From: Ruegeria sp. THAF57
GTDB lineage: Bacteria > Pseudomonadota > Alphaproteobacteria > Rhodobacterales > Rhodobacteraceae
DNA: 64,000 nucleotides
Reading direction: 5' to 3'
Assembly: GCF_903914075.1 (NCBI RefSeq)
Contig: NZ_CAIWNQ010000001.1
Coordinates: forward strand, 496,001-560,000
Under the pieces are notes generated by a model. The model was given only the letters and a program-made list of their open reading frames with translations, had not been told where the DNA came from and ran no database searches. Position 1 is the first letter of the stretch. The number at the start of each line of letters is the position of its first letter. Shown one piece after another: positions 25,188-34,824 of this stretch. Position numbers and translations under genes: made by a program.

Positions 25188-26095
25188 TAGCTGCGCCAGA
25201 ATTGAGCTTTGCGTCTTAGTGTCTTTGACAGGCTGTATAGCGCAGCGCGTGCGATCGCTGGATTCGACAGGGAATTCATCAATATCGCACCGGACACCCG
25301 AACCGGCAGATGGCCTTGTTTGTACCACCCCACTCGATCTTCATCGGTATATCGGGACATATCGCAGAACTGGCTATAGTTCTTGAGCCAACTCGCGGCC
25401 ATTTCAGCACCCGCGGCATCTGTGTCCGCAGATACCCCACCAATCCGAAACAGAGACACCGGCATCTGTAACCGATGACCAGAATGGCCGGACAAAATCA
25501 TCCGCAAAACCATGTCGTAATCCGCAGCAATCTGAAACTGCAGGTCATGTCCACCCATTTCCAGAAACAGAGATCTTTTCAGGACCATCGCATTGTGACC
25601 GAATGGCAGGCGTAGAAGAATGGACTTTGGTGTCAGTCGGCGCGCGTGGCGCCGGTTGCCTTCATCGTCAAAGAAAACCGTTTCGCCATAAACGAAATCA
25701 GGCTTCCCGGGCACGATGGCTTTCTGGACATTCGCCAGGCTGTCTGCATCCGCGATCAAGTCGTCCGAATTCAGAAACAGCACATATTCCCCGGTACAAC
25801 GCGCAACCGCTTGGTTCATCGCATCATAAAGGCTTTTGTCCGTCTCACAGAAATACCGCACCGGGATCGGATCGCCTGAGTTTTCGATCTTTTGAATCGC
25901 GCCCTCAAGCAGCTCTTGCGTGCCATCGGTGGACTGGCCGTCCCAGACCACATGCTCAACGTTGCGGAACGTCTGCGCCTGCACGCTGTCGAGCGCGGCG
26001 AGGACTTGGTCACCCCGCCCCGCTTCGATCAGGTTTCTGGTAACAGTAACGACCGAGATCAACGAGCCGGGATGCTGTTCAGGCGAATTGCTCAT
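25184..26095 (-). CDS. Glycosyltransferase family 2
   Basis: A 303-residue GT-A fold transferase acting on a nucleotide sugar. The N-terminal strand [11 protein letters not shown], the [15 protein letters not shown] loop and the metal-binding LFLNSDD are visible, then a hydrophobic acceptor region [22 protein letters not shown]. Likely role in surface polysaccharide or glycolipid assembly, but no other glycan genes are near. The start at 26095 overlaps proS by 17 bases and no strong ribosome-binding site is seen, suggesting coupling to proS. Confidence 0.87.
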   Translation of the reverse strand: MSNSPEQHPGSLISVVTVTRNLIEAGRGDQVLAALDSVQAQTFRNVEHVVWDGQSTDGTQELLEGAIQKIENSGDPIPVRYFCETDKSLYDAMNQAVARCTGEYVLFLNSDDLIADADSLANVQKAIVPGKPDFVYGETVFFDDEGNRRHARRLTPKSILLRLPFGHNAMVLKRSLFLEMGGHDLQFQIAADYDMVLRMILSGHSGHRLQMPVSLFRIGGVSADTDAAGAEMAASWLKNYSQFCDMSRYTDEDRVGWYKQGHLPVRVSGAILMNSLSNPAIARAALYSLSKTLRRKAQFWRSY

Positions 26096-27419
26096 AGATT
26101 TCGGCAACTTTCGTAACGGCAGCCTCTGGACTAAGCTCTTCGCTTTCACCGGTTCGGCGGCAGGTCAGTTCAACCACACCGTTTTTCAAACCGCGCGGGC
26201 CAACGGTGATGCGCCACGGCAGACCAATCAGGTCCATAGTCGCGAACTTGCCCCCTGCCCGTTCGTTGCGGTCATCATAAAGCGGCTCAAGCCCCAGAGC
26301 GGTAAGCGCGGCGTAGAGTTTGTCACAAGCGGCATCCGCCTCTTCATCGCCCTGTTTTAGGTTGACGATACCACAGTGGAACGGGGTCACGCCCTCGGGC
26401 CAGATGATGCCCTTGTCGTCATGGCTGGCTTCGATGATCGCGCCAATCAGGCGACTGACGCCGATGCCGTGGCTGCCCATGTGAACGGGGGTCGGTTTGC
26501 CATCGGGACCCTGTACCGTTGCGCCCATCGCCTCGGAATACTTGGTGCCGAAATAGAAGATTTGCCCCACTTCGATCCCGCGCGCCACGCGGCGGCGCTC
26601 TTCCGGTACTTGGTTGAACAGCCCCTCGTCGTGAGTTTCATCGGTGCGCGCGTATTTCGAGGTGAACTCCTCGAGAATGGCCTGACATTGATCGCGGTCG
26701 TCATAGTCGATCTGACGATCACCAAAACTCAGGTCGGTTACGGCGCTGTCATAGAAGACCTCGGATTCGCCGGTATCGGCCAGCACAAGGAATTCGTGGG
26801 TATCATCGCCGCCAATGGGGCCAGAGTCCGCACGCATCGGGATGGCTTGCAGGCCCATACGTTCATAGGTGCGCAGATAGCTGACCAGATGGCGGTTATA
26901 AGCGTGCAGCGCGTCCTCTTTGGTCAGGTCGAAATTATAGCCGTCCTTCATGTAGAACTCGCGCCCCCGCATCACGCCGAAACGCGGACGGATTTCATCG
27001 CGGAACTTCCACTGAATTTGGTACAGGGTCAGCGGCAGGTCTTTATAGCTGTTGACGTGACCACGAAAGATGTCGGTGACCAACTCCTCGGCGGTGGGGG
27101 TGAACAACATATCCCGATCATGCCGGTCCTTCATCCGCAGCATTTCCTGACCGTAATCGTCATAACGCCCGGATTCGCGCCACAGGTCTGCCGATTGGAT
27201 GATCGGCATCTGGATCGCGATGTGACCCGCGCGCGCCTGCTCTTCGTGGATGATGTTCTCCAGCTTGCGCAGCACTTTGAAGCCCAGCGGCAGCCACGAA
27301 TAAATCCCGGCGGATGCCTGCTTGATCATCCCCGCGCGCAGCATCAGCCGGTGGCTGACGATCTGAGCCTCGGAGGGGTTTTCCTTGAGAACGGGCAGAA
27401 AGTATCGGCTCAGGCGCAT
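26079..27419 (-). CDS. proS: Prolyl-tRNA synthetase, short form
   Basis: Charges tRNA-Pro with proline. It has 446 residues, the alphaproteobacterial form lacking the editing insertion. Class II motif 2 is seen as [25 protein letters not shown] in parts (about 137-161) and motif 3 as [16 protein letters not shown]; the C-terminal anticodon domain ends [18 protein letters not shown] precedes the ATG. It is divergent from the FAD oxidoreductase gene. Confidence 0.97.
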   Translation of the reverse strand: MRLSRYFLPVLKENPSEAQIVSHRLMLRAGMIKQASAGIYSWLPLGFKVLRKLENIIHEEQARAGHIAIQMPIIQSADLWRESGRYDDYGQEMLRMKDRHDRDMLFTPTAEELVTDIFRGHVNSYKDLPLTLYQIQWKFRDEIRPRFGVMRGREFYMKDGYNFDLTKEDALHAYNRHLVSYLRTYERMGLQAIPMRADSGPIGGDDTHEFLVLADTGESEVFYDSAVTDLSFGDRQIDYDDRDQCQAILEEFTSKYARTDETHDEGLFNQVPEERRRVARGIEVGQIFYFGTKYSEAMGATVQGPDGKPTPVHMGSHGIGVSRLIGAIIEASHDDKGIIWPEGVTPFHCGIVNLKQGDEEADAACDKLYAALTALGLEPLYDDRNERAGGKFATMDLIGLPWRITVGPRGLKNGVVELTCRRTGESEELSPEAAVTKVAEIYEQFA

Positions 27420-27526
27420 TGGGTGACCTTCAAAGGTGAGAATTTCGCTGCAAGGTGATTATGCCAAAGCCTCGCCGGGGGCAATCACGCATTGGCGTTT
27501 TTGCGACCTCGGGTCAGTCGCATTTT

Positions 27527-27558
27527 TTATTGACCCACCAGTCAGGAACCTCAAATGT
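27527..27558 (+). promoter_or_regulatory. Promoter with overlapping TetR-type palindrome
   Basis: TTGACC (27530-27535) and AAATGT (27553-27558) with a 17-base spacer make a promoter for the FAD oxidoreductase gene at 27587. Inside it, TTGAC-CCACCA-GTCAG is an interrupted palindrome of the kind bound by TetR family repressors. No regulator gene lies beside it. Confidence 0.5.
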
Positions 27559-27586
27559 GACGGGAATGTAAAAGCAAGAGGCCGCG

Positions 27587-28951
27587 ATGCAGACAATCTC
27601 GGAACCCGCCCGCCAAATTCCTGTTGTTCACCAGACGGATGTTCTGGTTGTGGGTTCCGGCCCTGCTGGACTTGCCGCTGCGCTGGCCGCCGCACGCGCA
27701 GGGGCCGAAGTGTCGCTGGTCGACCGGTTCGGCTGTATGGGCGGCAACATCACCGCCGTGGGGGTCGAAGGGTTCGCCTGGTATCGCCATGAACAAACGG
27801 TCGAGGCAGGCGGTATCGGCATGGAGTTCGAAACCCGTGCCAAGGACATGGGCGCGGCGGTGCCTGAAAGCCAATCTCTCAGCTATGAGCTGGACAGCGA
27901 AGGGTTCAAGCTGGTGGCTGATAAACTGGTCGAAGAAGCAGGCGTGCATCCCATGCTACATCGTCAGTTCGTTGCGCCCATCATGGAGGGCGACCGGATC
28001 ACCGGCATCATCACCGAATCCAAAGCCGGACGCGAGGCGATTCTGGCGCGCGTGGTAATCGACGCCACCGGCGATGCCGACGTCGCCCACCGCGCAGGCG
28101 CCCCCACCCACAAAACCGCGCGCGAGGATATGATGGCGGCCTCGGTCATGTTCCATCTGGCCGGTGTCGACAAACGCGCGTTTATGGAGGGCGTAAAGGC
28201 CGATCCCCAGACCTATAAAGACTGGGGTGGCGGTGGTGAGTGGAACATCGAGACCTCGGGCAAAGAAGACGACATGTTCTCGCCCTTTGTTCACAAACCC
28301 TTCCAACAGGCGATTGATGCGGGGATGATTCCGCCGCACCTGAATACGATCGCAGGCACATGGGGCGCGATGCACGACACGGGTGAGCTGACCTATATGA
28401 ACCTCATCCATCTGGCTGAAATCGACGGCACAGACCCCGACAGCCTCACAAAGGGTGAGATCGAAGGCCGGCGTCAGTCCATGCTGGCCATCGAAGCGCT
28501 GCGCCGTTTCATGCCGGGGTGCGAGAACGCCCGTCTGCGGAATTTCGGGATGACCATCGGCATCCGCGACACGCGCAAGATCGACGCAGTTTACAACATG
28601 ACCGAGAATGACGCCCGCCATCAGGGTCGGTTCGAGGATACGATCGGCATCTACCCCGAGTTTATTGACGGGTACGGGATCCTGATCCTGCCCACCACGG
28701 GGCGGTATATGCAGGTGCCCTATCGCTCGATGCTGCCCAAAGGCATCAAGGGGCTTTTGGTTGCCGGGCGCTCGCACGGGGCCGACAAGGTGGCACATGC
28801 GGCCACGCGCAATATGGCGTGCTGCGCCGTGATGGGGCAAGGTGCGGGGATCGCCGCCGCGCTGTCGTTGAAAAGCAATCAGGACGTTCACGACATGAAC
28901 CTGGCCCCCGTTCACAAGGAACTGGACCGCCAGGGCGTCAGGATTCACTGA
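27587..28951 (+). CDS. FAD-dependent oxidoreductase (FAD_oxidored type)
   Basis: A 454-residue flavoprotein. A GxGxxG fold binds FAD at the N-terminus (VLVVGSGPAGLAAALAAARAG, about 19-40), with a glycine-rich GGNITAVGVEGF directly after, and a C-terminal FAD contact GLLVAGRSHGADKVAHAATRNM. The CMGGN motif and overall plan match the FAD_oxidored family, several of which lie in catabolic operons. No N-terminal signal is seen. Its stop overlaps the oxygenase start by one base, so the two enzymes are co-translated and probably act in sequence on an unknown substrate. Confidence 0.88.
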   Translation: MQTISEPARQIPVVHQTDVLVVGSGPAGLAAALAAARAGAEVSLVDRFGCMGGNITAVGVEGFAWYRHEQTVEAGGIGMEFETRAKDMGAAVPESQSLSYELDSEGFKLVADKLVEEAGVHPMLHRQFVAPIMEGDRITGIITESKAGREAILARVVIDATGDADVAHRAGAPTHKTAREDMMAASVMFHLAGVDKRAFMEGVKADPQTYKDWGGGGEWNIETSGKEDDMFSPFVHKPFQQAIDAGMIPPHLNTIAGTWGAMHDTGELTYMNLIHLAEIDGTDPDSLTKGEIEGRRQSMLAIEALRRFMPGCENARLRNFGMTIGIRDTRKIDAVYNMTENDARHQGRFEDTIGIYPEFIDGYGILILPTTGRYMQVPYRSMLPKGIKGLLVAGRSHGADKVAHAATRNMACCAVMGQGAGIAAALSLKSNQDVHDMNLAPVHKELDRQGVRIH

Positions 28952-29925
28952 TGGATCACATCCCGACGATAGACATCGCGCCGCTGTTTGAACCGGACCA
29001 CCCGCTTTATGGGCAAAAGGTGGATCAAGTCATCGACGCCTGCACCGGCATCGGTTTTCTGTCCATCACCGGCACTGGAATTGAGCCCGAAACAGTAAAG
29101 ACGGTACGTGCCTGTGTTCGGGAAATCTTTGCTGTCGAAGAAACCTCGAAATGGGATCAGGCGATCACGCGCGAGAATTACAGGGGGTATATCCCCATGG
29201 GGTTTTTCACCCCAAATGACGGGACGGGTAAAGCCGACAAATACGAAGGCTATAAGCTGCACTATGACGTTGCCCCTGACGCAACTGTCCGGACGGATTG
29301 CAGTCTGTACGGCCCCAACATCTGGCCCAGGGAAGTGCCAGAAGCCCGCGGGATCATTCTGGACTATTGGGCCCAACTGGATGGTGTCACTGACGTGTTA
29401 CTGTCCGCGCTGGAAGCCGGGTTTGGGTTGGAAGACAAGGTGTTAGGCAAGGCATTTCACACTCCGATGACCAATATGACCCTGCTGCACTATCCGCCAC
29501 AGGCCGCCGACGAAGCCGGTTATGGCATTCATCCGCACAAGGATACTGACGCCTTGACGATCATCGCGCCAGATCCGGTCGGCGGCTTGGAGGTGCAGAC
29601 CCGCGACGGAGGATGGATCACCCCGGACTGCCCACCGGATGGGTTTATCGTGAATATCGGCGACATGCTGGAGCTGTGGTCAGGCGGCAGGCTCAAGTCG
29701 ACGCCTCACCGAGTCGTCAATCGCTCGGGAAAAGAGCGATACTCGTTCCCCTATTTCGCGGTGCCACGCCATGATGTAGTTGTCTCACCCTTGCTGCGCC
29801 CCGTCGACGGCTTTGATCGTCCCTCGGTCCATTGTGGCCATTGGTCTGCTGAAATCTGGCGCACCAACTGGCCCGACGAAATAGCCCACGATCAGACGCC
29901 CGAACTGGGCACGCTAGGCGGTTAA
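28951..29925 (+). CDS. 2-oxoglutarate/Fe(II) oxygenase, isopenicillin-N-synthase-like
   Basis: A 324-residue cytoplasmic dioxygenase of the IPNS/DIOX family. The N-terminal DIOX region begins IPTIDIAPLF; the iron ligands are His196 and Asp198 (HPHKDTDALT) and His253 (STPHRVVN), and Arg263/Ser265 (RYS) would bind 2-oxoglutarate. Homologues include ethylene-forming enzyme and gibberellin oxidases as well as many uncharacterised bacterial proteins. Start chosen at the ATG overlapping the previous stop, since the longer frame from 28819 duplicates coding sequence of that gene. Confidence 0.88.
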   Translation: MDHIPTIDIAPLFEPDHPLYGQKVDQVIDACTGIGFLSITGTGIEPETVKTVRACVREIFAVEETSKWDQAITRENYRGYIPMGFFTPNDGTGKADKYEGYKLHYDVAPDATVRTDCSLYGPNIWPREVPEARGIILDYWAQLDGVTDVLLSALEAGFGLEDKVLGKAFHTPMTNMTLLHYPPQAADEAGYGIHPHKDTDALTIIAPDPVGGLEVQTRDGGWITPDCPPDGFIVNIGDMLELWSGGRLKSTPHRVVNRSGKERYSFPYFAVPRHDVVVSPLLRPVDGFDRPSVHCGHWSAEIWRTNWPDEIAHDQTPELGTLGG

Positions 29926-30016
29926 CCGCGCCAATAGTCCAAAGAAATGAAACGCTTGCATCACGGGCGTTCATAAGCCAATAACTTGTCCAAGAACCGA
30001 TAAAAAGGGGATGAGC

Positions 30017-31099
30017 ATGGCTTTGCCCGTGAAGGATCAACTCAGATACTGGGGCATTGCAGCGGCAATTTTTGTGCTTCTGTTATGGGCACTTGGCGAC
30101 GTTTTGCTGCCTTTTGTGATCGGTGGCGCAATTGCTTATTTTCTGGATCCCGTTGCCGACCGGCTTGAGGGGTGGGGCCTGTCGCGGATCGCGGCAACCG
30201 GCCTGATAACCGTCGTTGGCGTATTGGGATTCGTCCTGATGGTGCTGATGGTCGTGCCAGCGCTTGTCACGCAGTTGATCGAACTGATCGAGGTCCTGCC
30301 CAGCCTGATCAAGCAGCTGCGCGGTTTCATCGAACAACAATTCCCCTCACTTCTGGACCGCGAATCCAGCTCGCACCAGTTCCTTGTGTCGTTGGGGGAA
30401 ACACTGAAATCCAAGTCCGGCGACGTGCTGCAGTCTGTCGCCGCATCGTTCAGCTCGGCCATCAATGTGGTTGTCCTGCTGGTGATCGTGCCGGTTGTTG
30501 CCGTTTACCTGCTGTTGGACTGGGATCGCATGGTCGCCCGTATCGGAGAACTGCTGCCGCGCGATCACGCCCCCACCATCAAACGACTTGCTGGGGAAAT
30601 TGACGGCGTCCTTGCCTCGTTCGTGCGCGGCATGGGCACGGTCTGCCTGATCCTTGGTACATATTATGCCGTGGCGCTGATGGCCGTTGGTTTGCAATTC
30701 GGCCTTATCGTCGGATTCATCGCCGGGCTGGTTACCTTTATTCCCTATCTCGGCGCGCTCATCGGCGGCATGTTGGCCATTGGGCTGGCCCTGTTTCAAT
30801 TTTGGGGAGATTGGGTGCAAATTGGCCTGGTCGCCGGGATATTTGCATTGGGTCAGGTGACCGAGGGGAACTTTCTGACCCCGAAACTGGTCGGTAATTC
30901 AGTCGGACTGCACCCGGTGTGGTTGCTACTGGCCTTGTCGGTATTCGGGGCCTTGTTCGGATTTGTCGGCATGCTGATTGCCGTCCCGGTGGCTGCGGCG
31001 TTGGGCGTATTGGCACGGTTTGCCACGTCGATCTATCTGGAAAGCCGACTATACACCGGTTTAGAAAGCCCCGAACCGGCTGACCAGAAAGACGAATAA
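30017..31099 (+). CDS. AI-2E/PerM family transporter-like membrane protein
   Basis: A 360-residue membrane protein of the PerM family, which includes AI-2 exporters and Na+/H+ antiporters; true substrates are mostly unknown. Helices at about 13-33, 35-50, 60-85, then a soluble segment (about 95-150), and a C-terminal cluster with the conserved FIPYLGALIGGMLAIGLAL and AVPVAAALGVLARF. Of two ATG codons, 30017 is better spaced from AAAGGGG than 30011. hdaA follows with no gap. Confidence 0.9.
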   Translation: MALPVKDQLRYWGIAAAIFVLLLWALGDVLLPFVIGGAIAYFLDPVADRLEGWGLSRIAATGLITVVGVLGFVLMVLMVVPALVTQLIELIEVLPSLIKQLRGFIEQQFPSLLDRESSSHQFLVSLGETLKSKSGDVLQSVAASFSSAINVVVLLVIVPVVAVYLLLDWDRMVARIGELLPRDHAPTIKRLAGEIDGVLASFVRGMGTVCLILGTYYAVALMAVGLQFGLIVGFIAGLVTFIPYLGALIGGMLAIGLALFQFWGDWVQIGLVAGIFALGQVTEGNFLTPKLVGNSVGLHPVWLLLALSVFGALFGFVGMLIAVPVAAALGVLARFATSIYLESRLYTGLESPEPADQKDE

Positions 31100-31789
31100 A
31101 TGGCCCAACAACTGAGCTTTGATCTTCCGGCCAAGACTGCGCTGGGGCGAGAGGACTTTTTCGTTTCCCCGGCAAACGCGCTGGCCGTTGCCATGATCTC
31201 TGCAACGTCATGGCCGGGAAACAAGCTGGTCCTCAGCGGCCCCGCCGGGGCAGGCAAGACGCATCTGGCCCATGTCTGGGCTGCCGAAACGGGCGGGCGC
31301 ATTGTACAGGCCAAGGACATCGCGCACGACGACGTACCAAACCTTGCCCAATCAGCGATAGCCATCGAGGATGTGCCCATGATCGCTGGTGATATCGAGC
31401 AGCAGAAAACGCTGTTTCACCTGCACAATCTGGTTCTGGCCGAAGGAAATGCCCTGCTGATGACAGGGCGCATGGCTCCGAAGTTCTGGGAATTGCCCCT
31501 GCCCGATCTGCAAAGCCGGATTGAAGGCGCACATCATGTTGCCCTGGACCCGCCGGATGACGCGCTGTTGGGGGCGGTTCTGGCCAAGCTATTTGTCGAC
31601 CGGCAACTGAACCCCGGCCCCGAGGTCATAGCATATCTGGTCAAGCACATGGACAGGCGGTTCGAAACCGCCGCCAGTGTCGTCGCACAACTGGACCAAT
31701 TGGCGTTGTCGGAAAAACGTGAAATTACGCGGGCTTTGGCCGTACGTGTCCTAAGTTCAGAGCGTAATGAATTCCAATCTGGTAATTGA
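31100..31789 (+). CDS. hdaA: DnaA-related regulatory protein HdaA
   Basis: A 229-residue AAA+ protein that, with the sliding clamp, stimulates ATP hydrolysis by DnaA and so limits re-initiation of replication. The N-terminal QLSFDLP (4-10) is a clamp-binding motif; Walker A is GPAGAGKTHLA, followed by sensor regions and a DnaA-like lid. The DNA-binding domain IV of DnaA is absent. It directly abuts the PerM-like gene and is followed by ppx, an arrangement seen in related bacteria. Confidence 0.93.
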   Translation: MAQQLSFDLPAKTALGREDFFVSPANALAVAMISATSWPGNKLVLSGPAGAGKTHLAHVWAAETGGRIVQAKDIAHDDVPNLAQSAIAIEDVPMIAGDIEQQKTLFHLHNLVLAEGNALLMTGRMAPKFWELPLPDLQSRIEGAHHVALDPPDDALLGAVLAKLFVDRQLNPGPEVIAYLVKHMDRRFETAASVVAQLDQLALSEKREITRALAVRVLSSERNEFQSGN

Positions 31790-31838
31790 CCCGCACACGG
31801 CGATTTCGCATTCTAAGCCCGGAATATCTGGAAGAAAC

Positions 31839-33383
31839 ATGGATCAGACCGTCGAAACCGACATCCCCGATTGGGGACCTTTCGGAAAACCTCTGTTCGA
31901 CGACCCCGAGGCTCGCGCCCTGTCGCGGGTGGGTGTCGTTGATGTCGGCTCAAACTCGGTCAGGATGGTGATCTTTGACGGGGCCGCGCGATCTCCGGCG
32001 TATTTCTACAATGAAAAAGTCATGTGCGAACTTGGCGCTGGCCTCTCTGAAACTGGTCGCCTGAACCCGCGCGGACGCGTGCGTGCGCTGTCTGCCTTGC
32101 AGAGGTTCAACCAACTGGCCGAGGATCTGGGCCTTCCGGGGTTGCATGTCGTGGCCACCGCCGCCGTACGCGAGGCCGAAGACGGACCTGAGTTTTGCGC
32201 AGAGGTTTACGACCAAACCGGCCTGACGGTATCGGTTATCGACGGCGAAGAAGAGGCGCGCCTGTCTGCGCAGGGTGTCCTGTTGGGGTGGCCCGGCGCC
32301 TATGGTTTGATCTGTGACATTGGCGGGTCTTCCATGGAGCTGGCCGAAATCGGCGGAGGAGAGGTCGGACGACGTGTCACCTCGGCCCTTGGCCCGCTTA
32401 AGCTGAGGGATATCAAGGGCGGTCGACGCGCGCGTAAGGCCCATATCAAAGAGACAATGGAAGACCTGCGCGCCCGGATGGGCCCGCAACGTGACCGTCT
32501 GTTTCTGGTCGGGGGTAGTTGGCGGGCCTTCGCACGTCTGGACATGCTGCGGCGGGGGTATCCGCTGAACGTCTTGCACGAATACCGCATGACGACGTCG
32601 CAAGTTCGCGAAACCATTAAGTTCATCGAAAAGAGCGACCCTGAGAAACTGCGCAGTCAGGCCGGGGTTTCGGGATCTCGGATGTCGCTGATCCCCTATG
32701 CGATGGACGTGCTTGCGCGGCTAGTTCGGACGTTCAAACCCAAGGACATCGCCATATCCAGTTATGGCATCCGCGAGGGCCTGCTTTACGAACAGATGCC
32801 GCAAGTCTTACGGGACCGTGATCCGCTCATTGAAGCCAGCCGGTTTTCCGAGGCCAAAGACGCGCGTCTTCCCGGGTTTGGCAAACACCTCTTTGATTTT
32901 GTGATGCCGCTTTTCAAATCGGCCCCCCCTGCACAGGTCAGGCTGATCAAGGCTGCGTGCCTTCTGCATGACGTAAGCTGGCGCGCCCATCCCGACTATC
33001 GTGCGGAAGTCTGTTTTGACAATGTTACACGTGCCAATCTAGGCGGGCTGAAACATTCTGAACGCGTTTTCATCGGCCTTGCGCTGCAACATAGGTACCG
33101 CAACAAACGAGAAGGCAACAGGTTCGCGCCTCTCTATGAATTGCTGGGCGAGAAGGACCAGAAGCAGGCCGAAATTCTGGGCAAGGCCATGCGGTTTGGC
33201 GCAATGCTTTGGATGCAAAGCAACGCAAAAATGGGAACATTGCGGTTCTATCCCAAAAAGCGGCAGCTAGATCTGTATCTGCCGAAATCAGCCTGTCTGC
33301 TGTTCAACGAAGTTGCCGAAGCGCGGCTAAATTCGCTAGCGTCCGCGCTGAAATCTGACACGCGCGTCATCACAAAAGGCTAA
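31839..33383 (+). CDS. ppx: Ppx/GppA exopolyphosphatase
   Basis: A 514-residue phosphatase of the ASKHA fold that removes terminal phosphate from polyphosphate or pppGpp. Phosphate loop GVVDVGSNSVRMVIFDG lies at about 32-48, the second loop ICDIGGSSMELAEI near 165, and ATAAVREAEDG in between. The C-terminal third (about 320-514) is an HD-like helical domain with LLHDVSWRAHPDYR and HSERVFIGLALQHRYR. GGAAGA before ATG 31839 decides the start over 31767, which lies inside hdaA. Confidence 0.93.
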   Translation: MDQTVETDIPDWGPFGKPLFDDPEARALSRVGVVDVGSNSVRMVIFDGAARSPAYFYNEKVMCELGAGLSETGRLNPRGRVRALSALQRFNQLAEDLGLPGLHVVATAAVREAEDGPEFCAEVYDQTGLTVSVIDGEEEARLSAQGVLLGWPGAYGLICDIGGSSMELAEIGGGEVGRRVTSALGPLKLRDIKGGRRARKAHIKETMEDLRARMGPQRDRLFLVGGSWRAFARLDMLRRGYPLNVLHEYRMTTSQVRETIKFIEKSDPEKLRSQAGVSGSRMSLIPYAMDVLARLVRTFKPKDIAISSYGIREGLLYEQMPQVLRDRDPLIEASRFSEAKDARLPGFGKHLFDFVMPLFKSAPPAQVRLIKAACLLHDVSWRAHPDYRAEVCFDNVTRANLGGLKHSERVFIGLALQHRYRNKREGNRFAPLYELLGEKDQKQAEILGKAMRFGAMLWMQSNAKMGTLRFYPKKRQLDLYLPKSACLLFNEVAEARLNSLASALKSDTRVITKG

Positions 33384-33386
33384 AGC

Positions 33387-33776
33387 TCAGATATCGGTCG
33401 CGCCTTCGGGCAGGTCCTCGGATTGATCGGGGGCAATTTCTGGTTTCGGAGTATCTTCGGAAACGGGCGGCTTTTTCCTGATGATGATATCGCCATTGGG
33501 CAGAATTTCCGGAGCTTCATACGCGCTCCAATCCTGAATCTCGCTCGCCAGCTCTGCCAACGCCGGCCCCATTTCTTCAAAGAAGGACTGCATGGCCGGA
33601 CCAAACTGATCGGCCAGTCCCAGCAAATCCTCCAGCGCCGGTTCCATTTCCTGACGCAGCCCTTCAAAGAACAGTTCTGCGCCCTGCTCCATCAAGGACG
33701 GCCCGGCTTCATCCTCTGCGTACGCAGGCGTCGCCAGAGCCAGTGTGACTGCACAAATCGAAACAAGGTTTTTCAT
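33387..33776 (-). CDS. Periplasmic hypothetical protein
   Basis: A 129-residue exported protein: signal peptide KNLVSICAVTLALATPAYA, then an amphipathic acidic helical part rich in Glu, Leu and Met (MEQGAELFFEGLRQEMEPALEDLLG), and a short tail with DIIIRKKPPV and several prolines. I recognise no family beyond similar small proteins in roseobacters. The ribosome-binding site before ATG 33776 is weak, while a TTG at 33818 overlaps the upstream gene's stop; the signal peptide argues for 33776. It may follow the EEP-phosphatase gene in one transcript. Confidence 0.7.
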   Translation of the reverse strand: MKNLVSICAVTLALATPAYAEDEAGPSLMEQGAELFFEGLRQEMEPALEDLLGLADQFGPAMQSFFEEMGPALAELASEIQDWSAYEAPEILPNGDIIIRKKPPVSEDTPKPEIAPDQSEDLPEGATDI

Positions 33777-33814
33777 ACTAAAAGATATATGCGTTTGAGG
33801 CAGTTGATTAAAGA

Positions 33815-34819
33815 TCAAAGGTCTATATCCAAAGTGACCGGGAAATGATCCGACGCTGTCAAAAGCGCGTCGTGCAGGTCTGTTTGGGCTTTACAGATCG
33901 GATCATGAAATGGGTGCCAGATACGCCACTCGGGGCGGTGCGCGCGTAATCTGTCGCAGATCATGATGTAGTCCAGCAGCGCCTCAAGATGCCCACCAGT
34001 ATTGGGTCTTGGAAAACGCGCGGTCGAGGGCGCGACACCCGGCTCTGGCCCATATGCCGTGGTTGCATTCGGATCGAACAGCCCCGCCCCAAGCAGAATC
34101 TCGACCGAAGACCGCCCAAACAGGTTCTCAAACTCATCAAGTCCCGGCCCGTCATTCAGGTCACCCAAAAGAATGACGTCTTCGTCATCGGCGATATGGG
34201 CCTTGATCCGCCGCGCTAACCAAACCGCTTGCGCAAGTTGCTTTCGGCGATTGGCGATAGAAATTCGGACCGCTTCATCCCGACTGCCCGCCCCGTGCGG
34301 GGCCTTAGACTTCAAATGCGCTCCGATTAAGCGAAACGAGGCACCGGCCCGAGTCCTGACGGCCAATTCCATAGGAGGCTTAGAAAATTGTACCTGATCC
34401 TCGGTCGCGTCGATATCGAGGTCAATTTCAAACACCGAATCGAAACGGGGCGCATCCGATCGCGCGCCATCATCACCGATCGGATCGTGGCGTACCGAAA
34501 GACAGGCCGGATCATACAGCAAGGCCAGTTCCTGATGCGTGTCGTTCGGAAAACCCATGACCGCATGACTTGTCCGAAGGTCAAAAACCTCGGCAAACCG
34601 CTGTAAGGCACGGACAGTATTCTGAGTTTTTCCGGTATTCGGCGCTTCCACGATCAAAATGGCGTCGGCGTCTATTGCGGTCAGGACCTTGGCAATCGCT
34701 TCGACCTGCTGGGCGGTCGTGACATCATGTCTGCCTGACCACGTATCGTCGCAGATCAACCGGTCTTTGCGATCAAAAAGATTGGCAAACCACTCGATAT
34801 TGTAGGTCGCCAACCGCAT
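33815..34819 (-). CDS. Endonuclease/exonuclease/phosphatase fold protein
   Basis: A 334-residue EEP-superfamily hydrolase cleaving phosphoester bonds. Motifs in order: LATYNIEWFANLF, ILIVEAPN (metal-binding Glu), IGAHLKSKAP, VILLGDLNDGP with Asp and Asn of the active site, LLDYIMI, and the final TASDHFPVTLDIDL with catalytic Asp-His. The substrate (nucleic acid, lipid or other) is unknown, and no signal peptide is seen. It follows djlA by five bases. Confidence 0.88.
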   Translation of the reverse strand: MRLATYNIEWFANLFDRKDRLICDDTWSGRHDVTTAQQVEAIAKVLTAIDADAILIVEAPNTGKTQNTVRALQRFAEVFDLRTSHAVMGFPNDTHQELALLYDPACLSVRHDPIGDDGARSDAPRFDSVFEIDLDIDATEDQVQFSKPPMELAVRTRAGASFRLIGAHLKSKAPHGAGSRDEAVRISIANRRKQLAQAVWLARRIKAHIADDEDVILLGDLNDGPGLDEFENLFGRSSVEILLGAGLFDPNATTAYGPEPGVAPSTARFPRPNTGGHLEALLDYIMICDRLRAHRPEWRIWHPFHDPICKAQTDLHDALLTASDHFPVTLDIDL

Positions 34820-34824
34820 GGGTA

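Noticed and set aside
27527..27546. Third BetI operator at the FAD oxidoreductase promoter
   Set aside because: The left half TTATTGAC matches, but the halves are six bases apart instead of two and the right half is GTCAGG. It is more likely a different TetR-type site.
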